This document shows, piece after piece, positions 11,083 to 20,345 of a stretch of DNA of 47,731 bases (its first letter is position 1; each line of letters begins with the position of its first letter). A model generated the notes under the pieces. It was not told the DNA's origin. It saw nothing but the letters and a program-made list of their open reading frames with translations, and ran no database searches. Source of the stretch: Shimia ponticola (GTDB lineage Bacteria; Pseudomonadota; Alphaproteobacteria; Rhodobacterales; Rhodobacteraceae); NCBI RefSeq assembly GCF_007995215.1, contig NZ_VCDK01000010.1, forward strand, positions 1 through 47,731, read 5' to 3'. The translations under genes were made by a program, and so were the position numbers.

Positions 11083-11507
11083 AGGAGGCTCTGGAGATGC
11101 TCTGGATTTAGATAATCTGATATGGGGGCGTTATTCACCAGAAGTCCGAAAGTCACAAGAATATCCGCCTGCCCATATCCGCCTTGGGGTGGAAACGCGC
11201 CGGTTGTGCTTTGAAAAACAAATACACCCCAGGTGAGAATGCGCCCCGGCCGCGGCATGCGGGCCATTAATTGGTATTATGGTATGCAAACTGGCTGCGC
11301 ACCTGATCTCGGAGGTGTTCGCCCGTTCTGTTGGGGCGATCCTTGGCCGTGTCGATGCGGCGGTGACAGGTCGGCGGAGCGCTGCTGAGGTCAGGAATTC
11401 CTTAAGAGGAGATGAATGTTAGGGCTTATCCTACACGTCCATCTCAACTAAGATTGAACCCGAATGTGGCGTGGCGCGACTCTTTTGGAACGCGGAGGAT
11501 TATTTCA
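11083..11507. promoter_or_regulatory. divergent intergenic region between ugd and the RTX protease
   Basis: These 425 bp separate two divergent transcription units and must hold promoters for both. I see no firm sigma-70 pair. An AT-rich patch around 11268-11290 could be part of the protease promoter, and AT-rich sequence at 11106-11125 lies close to ugd. A strong purine ribosome site (AAGAGGAG, 11404-11411) precedes a short open frame starting at 11416 that stops after 11 codons and may be a leader. Confidence 0.4.
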
Positions 11508-14099
11508 ATGGCAACACCAACAGATCCCCTTTTTGGGCAACAATGGCATTTCCCACTGATCGGCGACATCGAGACGATCTGGAATGAATTTGATGGCAAC
11601 GGTGTTTCTGTCGGCGTCTACGACGATGGCATCGAAACCGATCACCCTGATCTGGTGGCCAATTACGACGACAGCCTCGAATTCGAATTCGATTACGACG
11701 GCGACGGCTTTGACGAGACCGGCGCGAATATCCCGGCTGATCCAATGACCGGCAATGACGGACACGGCACCTCGGTCGCGGGCCTGATCGCAGGGGACGC
11801 AAATAACGGCATTGGCGGGACGGGCGTGGCCTTTGGCGCCTCGATCACATCGGTCAATATCTTCCTCGACAGCGCCCTGTATCCCAACGACTACAACGCC
11901 TATGTGGCCAGCCTTGGCTATGCGGGTGTCTTCGACATCATGTCGAACTCGTGGGGCTACACGCCGCTCTTTGAGGATTTCCAGAACATCAACGCGCCGG
12001 GCGCGCAGCTGATCAACGAAGTGGCTGGGCTTGAGTTGGCTGGTGCGACCGGCCGTGGCGGTCTGGGCACCGTCATCGTGCAGGCGGCGGGCAATGATCG
12101 GCTCAATGCCAATGGCGACAGCATCAACGCGTCACGCTTCACGGTCACGGTGGGCGCCACCGATGAGCTGGGCTTTGCTCAGAATTACTCGAACTATGGC
12201 GTGAGCCTTCTTTTGGCTGCGCCTGCGGCCTCGGTCACCACCGACCTGACCGGCACCGATGGTTATAATGACGGCAGCGAAAGCGTGCCGGCGGATTACA
12301 CCGAAACCTTTGGCGGAACCTCGGCGGCAACGCCGGTTGTCTCGGGTGTCGTGGCTCTGATGCTCGAAGCCAACGAAAATCTGGGCTGGCGCGATGTTCA
12401 CAACATCCTCGCCGTGACGGCTGCACAGACCGGTCAGGATCTGGACGGGTCAAACGCAACCATCGATGAGATCGGCAATTGGGGCGCCGAAAGCGGCCGG
12501 GGCGGCTCGACCTGGAACGGCGGCACGCTGAGCTATCACGCCTCCTACGGCTTTGGCATGGTCGATGCCTTTGCGGCTGTGCGCATGGCCGAAGTCTGGC
12601 TCGACATGATCGGCGATGCCCAGACGAGCATGAACGAACAGTATGTCTTGGCGGATTATGACGAGGCGACCAACGGCGCGATTGCGATCCCGGATTATGA
12701 CATCAACACCAACACCGCCGGTCAGGTCACTGCGACCCTCAACGTGGCCCAGAACATCCAGATCGAAACCATTCTGCTCACCGTGGATATCGACCATACT
12801 TGGGGGTCGGACCTTGAAATCTATCTGGTGACGCCGGACGGGGATCAGGTTCCGGTCTTCTTCCGTGATGGCAGCAGCTCCACGATGGAGAACGGTTTTG
12901 TCTGGACCTTTGAGATCCGCGCGCTTCTGGGCTTTGACAGCCAAGGCGACTGGAGCATCGTGATCTCGGATCAGGCCGGTGGCGATGTCGGCACGCTCAA
13001 CGACTTCCAGATCGAATTCTTTGGAAGCACAGCCGATACGAACGACATCCACATCATCAGCCGTGATTTCCTTGAGCTGACGGCCTTTGACGCGGTGCGC
13101 TCGGTGATCACGGATGGCAATGGCGGGAGCGATTGGTTGAACTTCGTCGGTGTCAACTCCGACGGCGTCGGCAATGGCGACGTGGTGCTGAACATGAACA
13201 ATGGCGGCAGCTTCACGGTTGACGGCCTGCTCTGGGGCACTCTGGATGGCGTGTTCGAGAATGTGGTTCTGGGCGACGGGGACGATACGGTCACCGGGAC
13301 CCAAGGGATCAACGAAATCCTCGGGATGCGCGGTGACGATGACATCGACGGTGGTCTGGGTTTTGACACGATCGATGGCGGTGCGGGCAATGACACTCTC
13401 GATGGTGCCGCTGGGATCGACACGATCGATGGCGGCAATGGCGAGGATAACATCTCCGGTGGCAACGGCTCTGACGTGATCAATGGCGGTGATGATAACG
13501 ACCTGATTTTCGGCAACCTCGGCTTTGACGACCTTACGGGTGGCAATGGCGATGACGATATTCGCGGCGGCGGTGGTTCGGACGTGATGAATGGTGGTGA
13601 AGGCGAAGATACGCTCAACGGCAACTCGGGCAGTGACACCATCAATGGTGGCGACAACGACGATACCCTGATCGGTCAGAGCGGATCTGACATCATGTCT
13701 GGCGACGCCGGTGATGACTCGCTCATTGGTGGCTCGGGCCGTGATACGCTCAATGGCGGCAGCGGTGACGATACCCTCAATGCAGGGACTGGCCAGGACT
13801 TCCTGAATGGGGGCTCCGGGACCAACACCCTGATCGGTGGCAGCCAAGCCGATACGTTCCAGTTCGACCTCGAAGCGCTGGCCACGGCGACGACGATTAA
13901 TGATTTCGTGGATAATCAGGACACGCTGAACCTCGACGATGATCTGTGGGGCGGCGCGGCCCTGACGGTTCAGGACGTGATCGATACCTATGGGTCTAAC
14001 AGCGGCGGCAATACCGTGTTCACCTTCGGGGGCAACACCCTCACGCTGAACGGGATTGCCGATGTGCAGGACCTGATCGACGACATCGTCTTCGTCTAG
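11508..14099 (+). CDS. secreted S8 subtilase with P-domain and RTX repeats
   Basis: An 863-residue protein with a subtilisin-type catalytic domain (about 20-400). The triad is Asp39 in YDDG, His86 in GNDGHGTSVAG and Ser272 in GGTSAATP, with oxyanion Asn196 in AAGND. A proprotein-convertase P-domain follows (about 405-510), containing DIDHTWGSDLEIYLVTPDG. Then come 20 tandem nonapeptide RTX repeats of the GGxGxDxLx kind (residues 606-785) and a C-terminal region of the type I secretion kind. There is no N-terminal signal peptide, as expected for that route, and no ABC/HlyD exporter is encoded in the window. The ATG at 11508 was chosen for its GGAGG site 9 bases upstream; an earlier ATG at 11412 has its purine-rich stretch directly abutting. 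A role in matrix or surface-protein processing is inference from the neighbourhood. Confidence 0.92.
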   Translation: MATPTDPLFGQQWHFPLIGDIETIWNEFDGNGVSVGVYDDGIETDHPDLVANYDDSLEFEFDYDGDGFDETGANIPADPMTGNDGHGTSVAGLIAGDANNGIGGTGVAFGASITSVNIFLDSALYPNDYNAYVASLGYAGVFDIMSNSWGYTPLFEDFQNINAPGAQLINEVAGLELAGATGRGGLGTVIVQAAGNDRLNANGDSINASRFTVTVGATDELGFAQNYSNYGVSLLLAAPAASVTTDLTGTDGYNDGSESVPADYTETFGGTSAATPVVSGVVALMLEANENLGWRDVHNILAVTAAQTGQDLDGSNATIDEIGNWGAESGRGGSTWNGGTLSYHASYGFGMVDAFAAVRMAEVWLDMIGDAQTSMNEQYVLADYDEATNGAIAIPDYDINTNTAGQVTATLNVAQNIQIETILLTVDIDHTWGSDLEIYLVTPDGDQVPVFFRDGSSSTMENGFVWTFEIRALLGFDSQGDWSIVISDQAGGDVGTLNDFQIEFFGSTADTNDIHIISRDFLELTAFDAVRSVITDGNGGSDWLNFVGVNSDGVGNGDVVLNMNNGGSFTVDGLLWGTLDGVFENVVLGDGDDTVTGTQGINEILGMRGDDDIDGGLGFDTIDGGAGNDTLDGAAGIDTIDGGNGEDNISGGNGSDVINGGDDNDLIFGNLGFDDLTGGNGDDDIRGGGGSDVMNGGEGEDTLNGNSGSDTINGGDNDDTLIGQSGSDIMSGDAGDDSLIGGSGRDTLNGGSGDDTLNAGTGQDFLNGGSGTNTLIGGSQADTFQFDLEALATATTINDFVDNQDTLNLDDDLWGGAALTVQDVIDTYGSNSGGNTVFTFGGNTLTLNGIADVQDLIDDIVFV
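13323..13862 (+). repeat. RTX nonapeptide coding repeats (20 copies of 27 bp)
   Basis: Twenty consecutive nonapeptide units of the form GGxGxDxLx, each 27 bp and diverged in DNA sequence, lie in the protease gene. In RTX proteins they bind calcium outside the cell and fold into a parallel beta-roll. Copies 4, 7, 8, 12-15 and 18-20 deviate at a glycine or aspartate. Confidence 0.9.
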
Positions 14100-14123
14100 G
14101 CGACATCGTCAGCACAGAAAATG

Positions 14124-14151
14124 ACAGCCGGGTGTGTGAGCGCCCGGCTGT
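14124..14151 (+). terminator. hairpin after the RTX protease gene
   Basis: A perfect 9-bp stem ACAGCCGGG/CCCGGCTGT with a 10-base loop starts 24 bp after the protease stop and is followed by a T/G-rich stretch (TTGTCGTTGT). It lies between two converging genes, so it probably ends the protease transcript. Confidence 0.7.
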
Positions 14152-14223
14152 TGTCGTTGTGGCGGCAGGCGCGTCTCGTCGACGTGGGGGCCTTCGGCCA
14201 ACCAAACACTTGCCCCCAGATAC

Positions 14224-15420
14224 TCAGAGCCCGCTCTTCAACAGGGTCTGCCAGGCCGCCATCGCATCGGTCCGGGTCCAGTCTGCGCGGATGCGCGTGG
14301 GCGCGCCTGCGCTACGCTGGCTCAGGAACCGTTCCAAAGCCGCGGCAATATCATCCGGTGCCGGGCTTTGTGGGACGACCCCCTGCCCTTTCGCCTCCAA
14401 ATCCTGCGCCAGGCGGCTTTCGGGTTCGACGAGCGCAAAGACGGGCAGGCCCAGACCGGCATAGGTCAGAATTTTCGAAGGATAGGCCACGCGGTAGATG
14501 TCGGGGGTCAGCGAGACGAGACCGATATCGGCATCCGCAATGACCGACTGGGCCTGAGCAAAAGGCATGAACGGGGCAAAGCGCACCTGCGGATGCGCGC
14601 CCCATGCGGCCTTGAGCTCGGCTTCGGCCTGTCCGGAGCCCAGAAACATCAGTTCCAGGTCAGGGTGGTCGTCGAAACAGCGCGCGATCCCGGCGCTCAG
14701 GGCAGGCAGGTTCTGAAACCGCCCGAGATTGCCGGCAAAGATCACGCGCGTGGTGCCGGGCGCCTTGAGCAAGGCGGGGTCAACCGAGGCTGCGGCATCC
14801 GGTGACGCGTCGAAATCGGTCAGCTCGAAATTGTTGATCACATGGATCGGCAAGGGACCCAGCCCGCGGGCGCGCAGCGTATCGGCCATGTCTTCGGACA
14901 GGGTCACGATGGCCGCGCTGCGCCGCAGGGTCTGATTGTCGAGCCATGTCAGCACCCGCCGGAGCACGCCTTTGCCCAGAGCGCCGCCCGAATAGACCGA
15001 GACTTCGGGATGGATGTCCTGCATGTGATAGATGAAGCGCGCGCCGACCATGCGGCTGGCGAGGCTGGCACACCAGCCAGCGGCCACCGGCGGAAAGGTC
15101 GAGGCCGTGACCACATCGGGCCGCAGGCGCAGGATATGCAGCATCAGCGCCAGGCAATAGATCACCACATTGGCCAGGCGCTTCACCGGATTGCGCTTTT
15201 CGCCCTGAAAGGCAAAGCAGCGGCGCACCTTGATCCCGTCGAGCGTTTCGCGCGCGGGCGCCCCTGCCCCGCCGTCGCGATAGGACGGCTGAGAGGCAAA
15301 GGCATGCACCTCGTGCGGACCTGCTTCGGGTGTCGCGAAATGCCCCGCGATCTCGCGCAGCATCAGCGCATAGGGCGGCGTGTCAGGCCAGAAGAAGCGA
15401 TGGGTGAAGAGCAGCTTCAT
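14224..15420 (-). CDS. GT4 glycosyltransferase, WbuB-like
   Basis: A 398-residue GT-B glycosyltransferase of family 4. The N-terminus MKLLFTHRFFWPD and the following stretch resemble the WbuB/WcaI branch. The C-terminal nucleotide-sugar domain begins around GTTRVIFAGNLGRFQN and contains YPSKILTYAGLGLPVFALVEPES, the EX7E-like region. In E. coli O26, WbuB transfers L-FucNAc. Because the same operon encodes the whole UDP-L-FucNAc pathway, transfer of FucNAc is a reasonable guess, but only a guess. It is the last gene of the operon, starting 5 bp after the aminotransferase stop. Confidence 0.85.
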   Translation of the reverse strand: MKLLFTHRFFWPDTPPYALMLREIAGHFATPEAGPHEVHAFASQPSYRDGGAGAPARETLDGIKVRRCFAFQGEKRNPVKRLANVVIYCLALMLHILRLRPDVVTASTFPPVAAGWCASLASRMVGARFIYHMQDIHPEVSVYSGGALGKGVLRRVLTWLDNQTLRRSAAIVTLSEDMADTLRARGLGPLPIHVINNFELTDFDASPDAAASVDPALLKAPGTTRVIFAGNLGRFQNLPALSAGIARCFDDHPDLELMFLGSGQAEAELKAAWGAHPQVRFAPFMPFAQAQSVIADADIGLVSLTPDIYRVAYPSKILTYAGLGLPVFALVEPESRLAQDLEAKGQGVVPQSPAPDDIAAALERFLSQRSAGAPTRIRADWTRTDAMAAWQTLLKSGL

Positions 15421-15425
15421 GGGCG

Positions 15426-16559
15426 TCAGGCCGCGTCCAGATAATCGGTGATCCGCGCGATCACCTCATCCTGTTCGGCCTCGGTCATGTCAGAGCCTGA
15501 GGGCAGGCACAGACCCTGTTCAAAGAGCCGCTCATCGACGCCTGTGCCGTGATAGGTGGTGCCGGCAAAGAGCGGCTGCATGTGCATGGGTTTCCACAAG
15601 GGGCGGGCCTCGATCTGCTCTTCGAGCAGCATCAGACGGATGTCCTCGCGCGTGCGGCCACAGAGGGCGGGGTCAAAGGTCGCCGCTGTCAGCCAATGGC
15701 TGGAATAGGCGCCTTCGGGTTCGGGCATGAAGGTGATCCCGGGGCGATCCGCAAAGGCCGCGACATAGCGGTCAAAGATCGCGCGCCGTGCGCTGACGCG
15801 GGCATCGAGGACTTCCATCTGGCCCAGACCGATGGCGGCAGGCACATTGCCCAGCCGGTAGTTATAGCCATAGGTCGAATGTTCGTAATGCGGGGCCGGA
15901 TCGCGGGCCTGCGTCGAGAGCATGCGTGCGGCATCCAGAAGCGCGCGGTCGCGGGAGACCAGCATGCCGCCACCGCCGGTGGTGATGATCTTGTTGCCGT
16001 TGAAGGACAGGATCGAGACATCCCCACCTGTCCCGCAGCGCCGCCCCGAGGCGTCGCGCGCGCCAAGGCTTTCGGCGCTGTCGACGATGAGTTTGACGCC
16101 GTATTCGGCACAGAGCGTCTCGATCGGCTCCAGCGCCACCGATTGACCATAGAGGTCGGTCGGCACCAGCGCCTTGGGCAGGGCATTGGCGGCGGCTGCG
16201 GCTTTCAACTGGGTCTCGAGCGTCTCGACGCACAATGTCCAGCTGTCTGCCGACAGGTCGAGAAAGACAGGGGTCGCATTCTGGTAGAGCACCGGAAAGA
16301 TACCCCCGGCAAAGGTCATCGAGCAGACCCAGACGACATCATCGGTCTCTACGCCTGACAGGCGCAGGCCCAGATGCAGCGCGGCCGAGCCAGATGACAG
16401 CCCGACGCAGCCGACATCCCCGCCCAGATAGGTGGCGACGGTGTCCTCAAACGCGTTCAGCTGAGGGCCAAGCGGGGCGATGAAGTTGCTGGCAAAGGCC
16501 TCCGCCACATAAGCTTCCTCACGCCCTCCCATATGGGGTCTCGATAACCAGATACGCAT
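15426..16559 (-). CDS. DegT/DnrJ/EryC1/StrS family sugar aminotransferase
   Basis: A 377-residue PLP-dependent enzyme of the family that aminates keto-sugar nucleotides. The internal aldimine lysine is Lys190 in SFNGNKIITTGGGGM, and Asp160 in VDSAESLGA contacts the PLP ring nitrogen. In this family the usual substrate is a UDP-4-keto-6-deoxy-GlcNAc, which the WbpM/PglF-like dehydratase at 32077-33951 could provide, giving a 4-amino sugar as in bacillosamine synthesis. No PglD-like acetyltransferase is seen. The start shares one base with the sulfotransferase stop (TGATG), which implies coupled translation. Confidence 0.88.
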   Translation of the reverse strand: MRIWLSRPHMGGREEAYVAEAFASNFIAPLGPQLNAFEDTVATYLGGDVGCVGLSSGSAALHLGLRLSGVETDDVVWVCSMTFAGGIFPVLYQNATPVFLDLSADSWTLCVETLETQLKAAAAANALPKALVPTDLYGQSVALEPIETLCAEYGVKLIVDSAESLGARDASGRRCGTGGDVSILSFNGNKIITTGGGGMLVSRDRALLDAARMLSTQARDPAPHYEHSTYGYNYRLGNVPAAIGLGQMEVLDARVSARRAIFDRYVAAFADRPGITFMPEPEGAYSSHWLTAATFDPALCGRTREDIRLMLLEEQIEARPLWKPMHMQPLFAGTTYHGTGVDERLFEQGLCLPSGSDMTEAEQDEVIARITDYLDAA

Positions 16560-17428
16560 CAGAAAACTCCGTAGCCATGGGCCCGGGCTTCCGGGTCCAG
16601 AATTGATTTGACGGTCTCGGACAGGCCCGTGCGCGGCCCAAGGCCCAGCTCTTTGCGGCGCACCGACGCGGTGGCACCGGCCAGATCAACGGGCGTGTCG
16701 CCATATCCGATCCGGCGCAGGATTTCAGCGGTCTCGCCTTCGGGGTCCCCCAGAAAGGCCTCGTAGCTTGTATGGGTGACCGGGTGGTCCAGACCCGCCG
16801 TATCGCGGCGCGTTGCCCCGACGCAGGCGACCCATTGCCGGGCGCAGATGTCTTCGAGCGGGGCGTCCGAATTCGGGTCGAACCCGTCCCAGATCGGTCC
16901 CCAGGCGCGCAGGCGTTTGGACTTGCCGCGCAGCTTGTCGATCCGGTTGGACAGAAACCGCAGACCATAGACCGGCACATCAGCGGGCGGAATGAACCGG
17001 GCCTTGGCCGCGAAATATGACACCGGCGGCACTTCGAGCCGCCCTTGCCAGCGCGCCACCGCCGAGCGCACGACATCCTCGCCATGGCGGGTGATGACGA
17101 CGAAATGGGCCTCTGGCAGCACCGCCGCCAGAAACGGCACGCGCAGGGTGTTGGCGCAGGTCTTTTCGACCAGGAACCGAGGGCGGCCACGAGCCTTCCA
17201 CTGGCGTATAAAGGCCCGTCGGATGAAGGCCGTCACCTCGGGCGTGGCCATATCGGCGGTGAAGGCATCGGTGGGATGGTTCAGGTTGCCGTGCCGCCAG
17301 ATCGGCTGGATTTCGTCGCAGGGCCAGGTCTCGATATCCGGCAAGGCCGTGAGCACATCGCGCAGCATGTTCGTGCCGGAGCGCCCTGCCCCGAGGATCA
17401 CCACGGGTGTGAACTCGAACGGGGTCAT
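16559..17428 (-). CDS. sulfotransferase family protein 1
   Basis: A 289-residue protein with the two PAPS-binding signatures of sulfotransferases. The 5'-phosphosulfate loop is GAGRSGTNML (13-22), and the 3'-phosphate-binding strand-helix is FVVITRHGEDVVRSAV (109-124). FLVEKTCANTLR (85-96) between them fits the Sulfotransfer_3 type. It would move sulfate from PAPS to a sugar hydroxyl in the cytoplasm. It overlaps the phosphoglycosyl transferase by ATGA upstream and the aminotransferase by TGATG downstream, placing it in the first steps of repeat-unit assembly. Which sugar it modifies is unknown. Confidence 0.88.
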   Translation of the reverse strand: MTPFEFTPVVILGAGRSGTNMLRDVLTALPDIETWPCDEIQPIWRHGNLNHPTDAFTADMATPEVTAFIRRAFIRQWKARGRPRFLVEKTCANTLRVPFLAAVLPEAHFVVITRHGEDVVRSAVARWQGRLEVPPVSYFAAKARFIPPADVPVYGLRFLSNRIDKLRGKSKRLRAWGPIWDGFDPNSDAPLEDICARQWVACVGATRRDTAGLDHPVTHTSYEAFLGDPEGETAEILRRIGYGDTPVDLAGATASVRRKELGLGPRTGLSETVKSILDPEARAHGYGVF

Positions 17429-18015
17429 TTCAGCACCGTCTCCTTGATCAGCCGCAGATCGGTCCCGAGAGACCAGTTGGCCAGATACGCCCGGTTGATG
17501 CGCACCTTGTCGGGCCAGATGACCGTGTCGTTATAGGCGACGGGGTCGGGCTGTTCGGCCAGAATGTCTTCTTCGCGCCGGTATTTCAGGGTGGCGGGGC
17601 CGGTGATGCCGGGGCGCAGTTCAAGGATCTCGCGATCCGCACCTTCGAGCTTGTCCATGTAGCCCGGCACGTCCGGACGCGGTCCGACAAAGGACATCTC
17701 GCCTTTCAGCACGTTCCAGAGCTGGGGCAGTTCATCGAGCTTGTAGCGGCGCAGGCGCCCGCCCAGCGGTGTGATGCGCGCGTCATTGGCCGTGGTCACG
17801 GTGGTGCCGCCCACCGCACGCATGGTGCGCAGTTTCACGACGCGGAAGATCTTGCCGTGACGGCCCACGCGCTCTTGGCGGAAAAACCCGCTGGCCCCGG
17901 TATCACGGGCCGCCAAGGCCCATGTGACAAGGATCACGGGCCACAGGGCCGCCAGACCCAAGGCCGAGACCACGATGTCAAAGCTGCGTTTGAGAGCCCG
18001 ATCAACCGGCGTCAT
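17425..18015 (-). CDS. initiating phosphoglycosyl transferase (PglC/WcaJ-type sugar transferase)
   Basis: A 196-residue bacterial sugar transferase of the short, PglC-like form: one membrane-inserted helix at residues 12-36 and then the catalytic domain. Visible signatures are FFRQERVGRHGKIF, KLRTM, and KLDELPQLWNVLKGEMSFVGPRPD. Such enzymes transfer a sugar-1-phosphate from UDP-sugar to undecaprenyl phosphate and so start the repeat unit. With an aminotransferase and a 4,6-dehydratase nearby, the first sugar could be a 4-amino-4,6-dideoxy-HexNAc or FucNAc; the sequence does not decide. It overlaps the end of capG by 14 bp. Confidence 0.9.
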   Translation of the reverse strand: MTPVDRALKRSFDIVVSALGLAALWPVILVTWALAARDTGASGFFRQERVGRHGKIFRVVKLRTMRAVGGTTVTTANDARITPLGGRLRRYKLDELPQLWNVLKGEMSFVGPRPDVPGYMDKLEGADREILELRPGITGPATLKYRREEDILAEQPDPVAYNDTVIWPDKVRINRAYLANWSLGTDLRLIKETVLK

Positions 18016-19153
18016 TCATCCGGATCCCGTCCCATTGGTTCGACAGTTTCGCCGTGCCCATGATCAGTGTCAGCACCCGTTCAGAGGTGTTGGTGATGCA
18101 GTAATCGGCGGGCACGGGGTGCGGTGTGCCAGCGGCCTCGCGCTCGGCAAAGAGCGTTGTCACCGCAGAGACCCCACCCAGGATCGTGTCACGATTCAAC
18201 CCCGTCATGATGATGCAGCCCACATCGACGCCTTCGGGACGTTCGATCGCATCGCGCGGCGTGATTGCCGGAAACCCGAGGATCGAGCTTTCCTCGGCGA
18301 TGGTGCCGCTGTCTGAAATCGCGCAGAAGGCGTTCATTTGCAGGTTGTTGTAGTCGTGAAAGCCGAAGGGCTTCATGTCCTGCACGCGCGCATCAAAGGA
18401 CAGGCCAAAGGCTTCGAGGCGTTTGCGCGTGCGCGGATGCGTGGACAGGATCACCGGCATGTCGTGACGCTCGGCCAGCATGTTCAGCGCCTCGACCAGC
18501 TGTGTCAGGCGGGCGCGATTGTCGACATTTTCCTCGCGATGCAGCGAGGCGATGAAATAGCCGCGCGGCTTCAGGCCCAGTCGCGAGACCACGTCAGAGG
18601 CCTCGATCTGGTCGCGATAGTGTTCCAGAACCTCGCGCATGGGGCTGCCGGTCAGGTTGATGCGGCGGTGATGCAGGCCCTCTGAGAGGAGATGCCTGCG
18701 CGCATGTTCGGTATAGACCAGGTTGAAATCGGCAATGTGGTCGACGAGGCGGCGGTTGGTTTCCTCTGGCACGTTGCGGTCAAAGGACCGGTTGCCGGCC
18801 TCCATGTGATAGACCGGGATCTTCATGCGCCGCGCCATGATGGCCGAAATCGCCGAGTTCGTGTCTCCGAGGACGAGCACCGCGTCGGGCTTTTCCTCGG
18901 TCAGGACCTTTTCGGTCTGGGTCAGGATGCCGCCCAGGGTCTCGCCCAGAGAACCGCCGCCCACCCCCAGAAAATGATCGGGTTTCTTGACGCCGAGGTC
19001 TTCGAAGAAGACGTCATTGAGTTCGTAATCCCAGTTCTGGCCGGTATGGACCAGAACGTGATCGGTATGGGTCTCGAGCCGGGCCATCACGCGGGCCAGT
19101 CGGATGATCTCGGGGCGGGTCCCGAGAATGGTCATGACCTTCAATTTACTCAT
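18002..19153 (-). CDS. capG: UDP-GlcNAc 2-epimerase family protein, CapG/WbjD type
   Basis: A 383-residue member of the non-hydrolysing UDP-HexNAc 2-epimerase family (WecB-like fold), starting KLKVMTILGTRPEIIRL. The family histidine and glutamate regions are visible in STHPRTRK, SDSGTIAEESSILGFPAIT and RDAIERPEG. Placed right after capE and capF it should do the last step to UDP-N-acetyl-L-fucosamine, C2 epimerisation of UDP-N-acetyl-L-pneumosamine. It overlaps the capF stop by ATGA. Confidence 0.9.
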   Translation of the reverse strand: MSKLKVMTILGTRPEIIRLARVMARLETHTDHVLVHTGQNWDYELNDVFFEDLGVKKPDHFLGVGGGSLGETLGGILTQTEKVLTEEKPDAVLVLGDTNSAISAIMARRMKIPVYHMEAGNRSFDRNVPEETNRRLVDHIADFNLVYTEHARRHLLSEGLHHRRINLTGSPMREVLEHYRDQIEASDVVSRLGLKPRGYFIASLHREENVDNRARLTQLVEALNMLAERHDMPVILSTHPRTRKRLEAFGLSFDARVQDMKPFGFHDYNNLQMNAFCAISDSGTIAEESSILGFPAITPRDAIERPEGVDVGCIIMTGLNRDTILGGVSAVTTLFAEREAAGTPHPVPADYCITNTSERVLTLIMGTAKLSNQWDGIRMNDAG

Positions 19154-20313
19154 TTTAGGACCTTGTCGGCAAAAGTGTCAGGATTGGCGGGATCAAAGAG
19201 ATCATGGGTCCAGAACAGCGTCAGCAGAGGACCCTCGCCGATGTTTTCAATGGAATGGGTGTGCAGGGTCGGCATGTCGACGGGCGCAGGCGCGGTGCCA
19301 GTAACACGGTATTCCCAGACCTCATCCGTCAGCACCTTGCGGATGCGGATCATGGCCTCGCCCTGCACCACGAGGAAGCGTTCGACCTTGTTCAGGTGGA
19401 AATGGTCGCCACGGGTGATACCGGGTTCTGTGGTCGACAGAAAGGTCTGACCGCCGCCCCCGCCCTTGACCGCTTCAAAGAGCGTGCCGCGCGGGTCAGT
19501 GTTCAGCTTGAGCGGTCGGGGCCATCCGCCGGGATAGGTGGCCGCGCGGTAGCTGTTGAACAGGGCCACGTCGAACGGGTCGGTCAGGTCGGGATAGATA
19601 TTGGCCTGATAGCTGTCGTGGAAGCCTTGCAGCCGGGCCAGCAGATCGGGCACCGACATCGGGCGGTGATCGGGGCGATGTTCGTTATGAAACGTGGTCG
19701 CGGTCGCATCCTCTGCCGCAGTGGTCACGACATCAATGGCGGCCTGCGCGGCGGCGCCTGCATGGCAGAGCTGGACCTGACCGTCGGGGTTCACCTCTGG
19801 GGTTTCGCCCGCCAGCAACTTGTCGATCAGCGTCGCGGTGACGTTGTTGTAATAGGGCCGCGCGCCTTCGCCGAAGATATGCGGCAACACGAGATCGGTG
19901 TACCGCGTGGCATAGCCGCCAAGGATCTCGCCTGCGATGCGCTTCGAGCGGCCATAGGGCGTGTCCGAGGCCGCATGGGTCGAGTTGGCATAGACGATAT
20001 GCGGTTGCGCCCCCACGCGGGCACAGGCCGTGACCAGACGCTCTGCGATGGCGGGGTTGCCGGCTTCGATATCGGCCTCGGTCATGTCGCCCGAGGCCCG
20101 GTTCACGCCCGCGAAATGCAGCACGGCCTCGGCCCCGGCGAGGGCCGCATCCAGCGCCGCGTCATCGTCAAAGGCCGCATGGCCCAAGGCCACGATATCG
20201 TAAGGCGCAGGCTTGCCGTGAAACCCGGCGGCGCAATTGGCCCCGTGCAGCCGGGCATGGGCATGCCACCCGACCAGACCACGGGCCCCGGTGATAACAA
20301 TCTTTGTACTCAT
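19150..20313 (-). CDS. capF: bifunctional CapF/WbjC reductase, second enzyme of UDP-L-FucNAc synthesis
   Basis: A 387-residue two-domain protein. The N-terminal short-chain dehydrogenase has TGARGLVG (8-15) and the catalytic pair Tyr120/Lys124 in PYGRSK. The C-terminal cupin (about 270-380) has the metal ligands His304 and His306 in RGDHFHLNKVERFLVV. In CapF the cupin epimerises C3 of the CapE product and the dehydrogenase reduces the 4-keto group with NADPH. Length is near the S. aureus enzyme. It is followed by capG with an ATGA overlap and preceded by capE at 32 bp. Confidence 0.93.
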   Translation of the reverse strand: MSTKIVITGARGLVGWHAHARLHGANCAAGFHGKPAPYDIVALGHAAFDDDAALDAALAGAEAVLHFAGVNRASGDMTEADIEAGNPAIAERLVTACARVGAQPHIVYANSTHAASDTPYGRSKRIAGEILGGYATRYTDLVLPHIFGEGARPYYNNVTATLIDKLLAGETPEVNPDGQVQLCHAGAAAQAAIDVVTTAAEDATATTFHNEHRPDHRPMSVPDLLARLQGFHDSYQANIYPDLTDPFDVALFNSYRAATYPGGWPRPLKLNTDPRGTLFEAVKGGGGGQTFLSTTEPGITRGDHFHLNKVERFLVVQGEAMIRIRKVLTDEVWEYRVTGTAPAPVDMPTLHTHSIENIGEGPLLTLFWTHDLFDPANPDTFADKVLK

Positions 20314-20345
20314 CTGGTCACTCTCTGATCCGGCCGCGGGAAGGC

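Noticed and set aside
11412-11507. Earlier ATG at 11412 as the protease start
   Set aside because: The purine-rich ribosome site abuts this ATG with no spacing, while the ATG at 11508 has GGAGG at a normal distance and a family-like N-terminus.
12450-13847. Long open frame antisense to the RTX protease
   Set aside because: Its Val/Ile/Asp-rich repetitive protein is the reverse image of the RTX repeats and not an independent gene.
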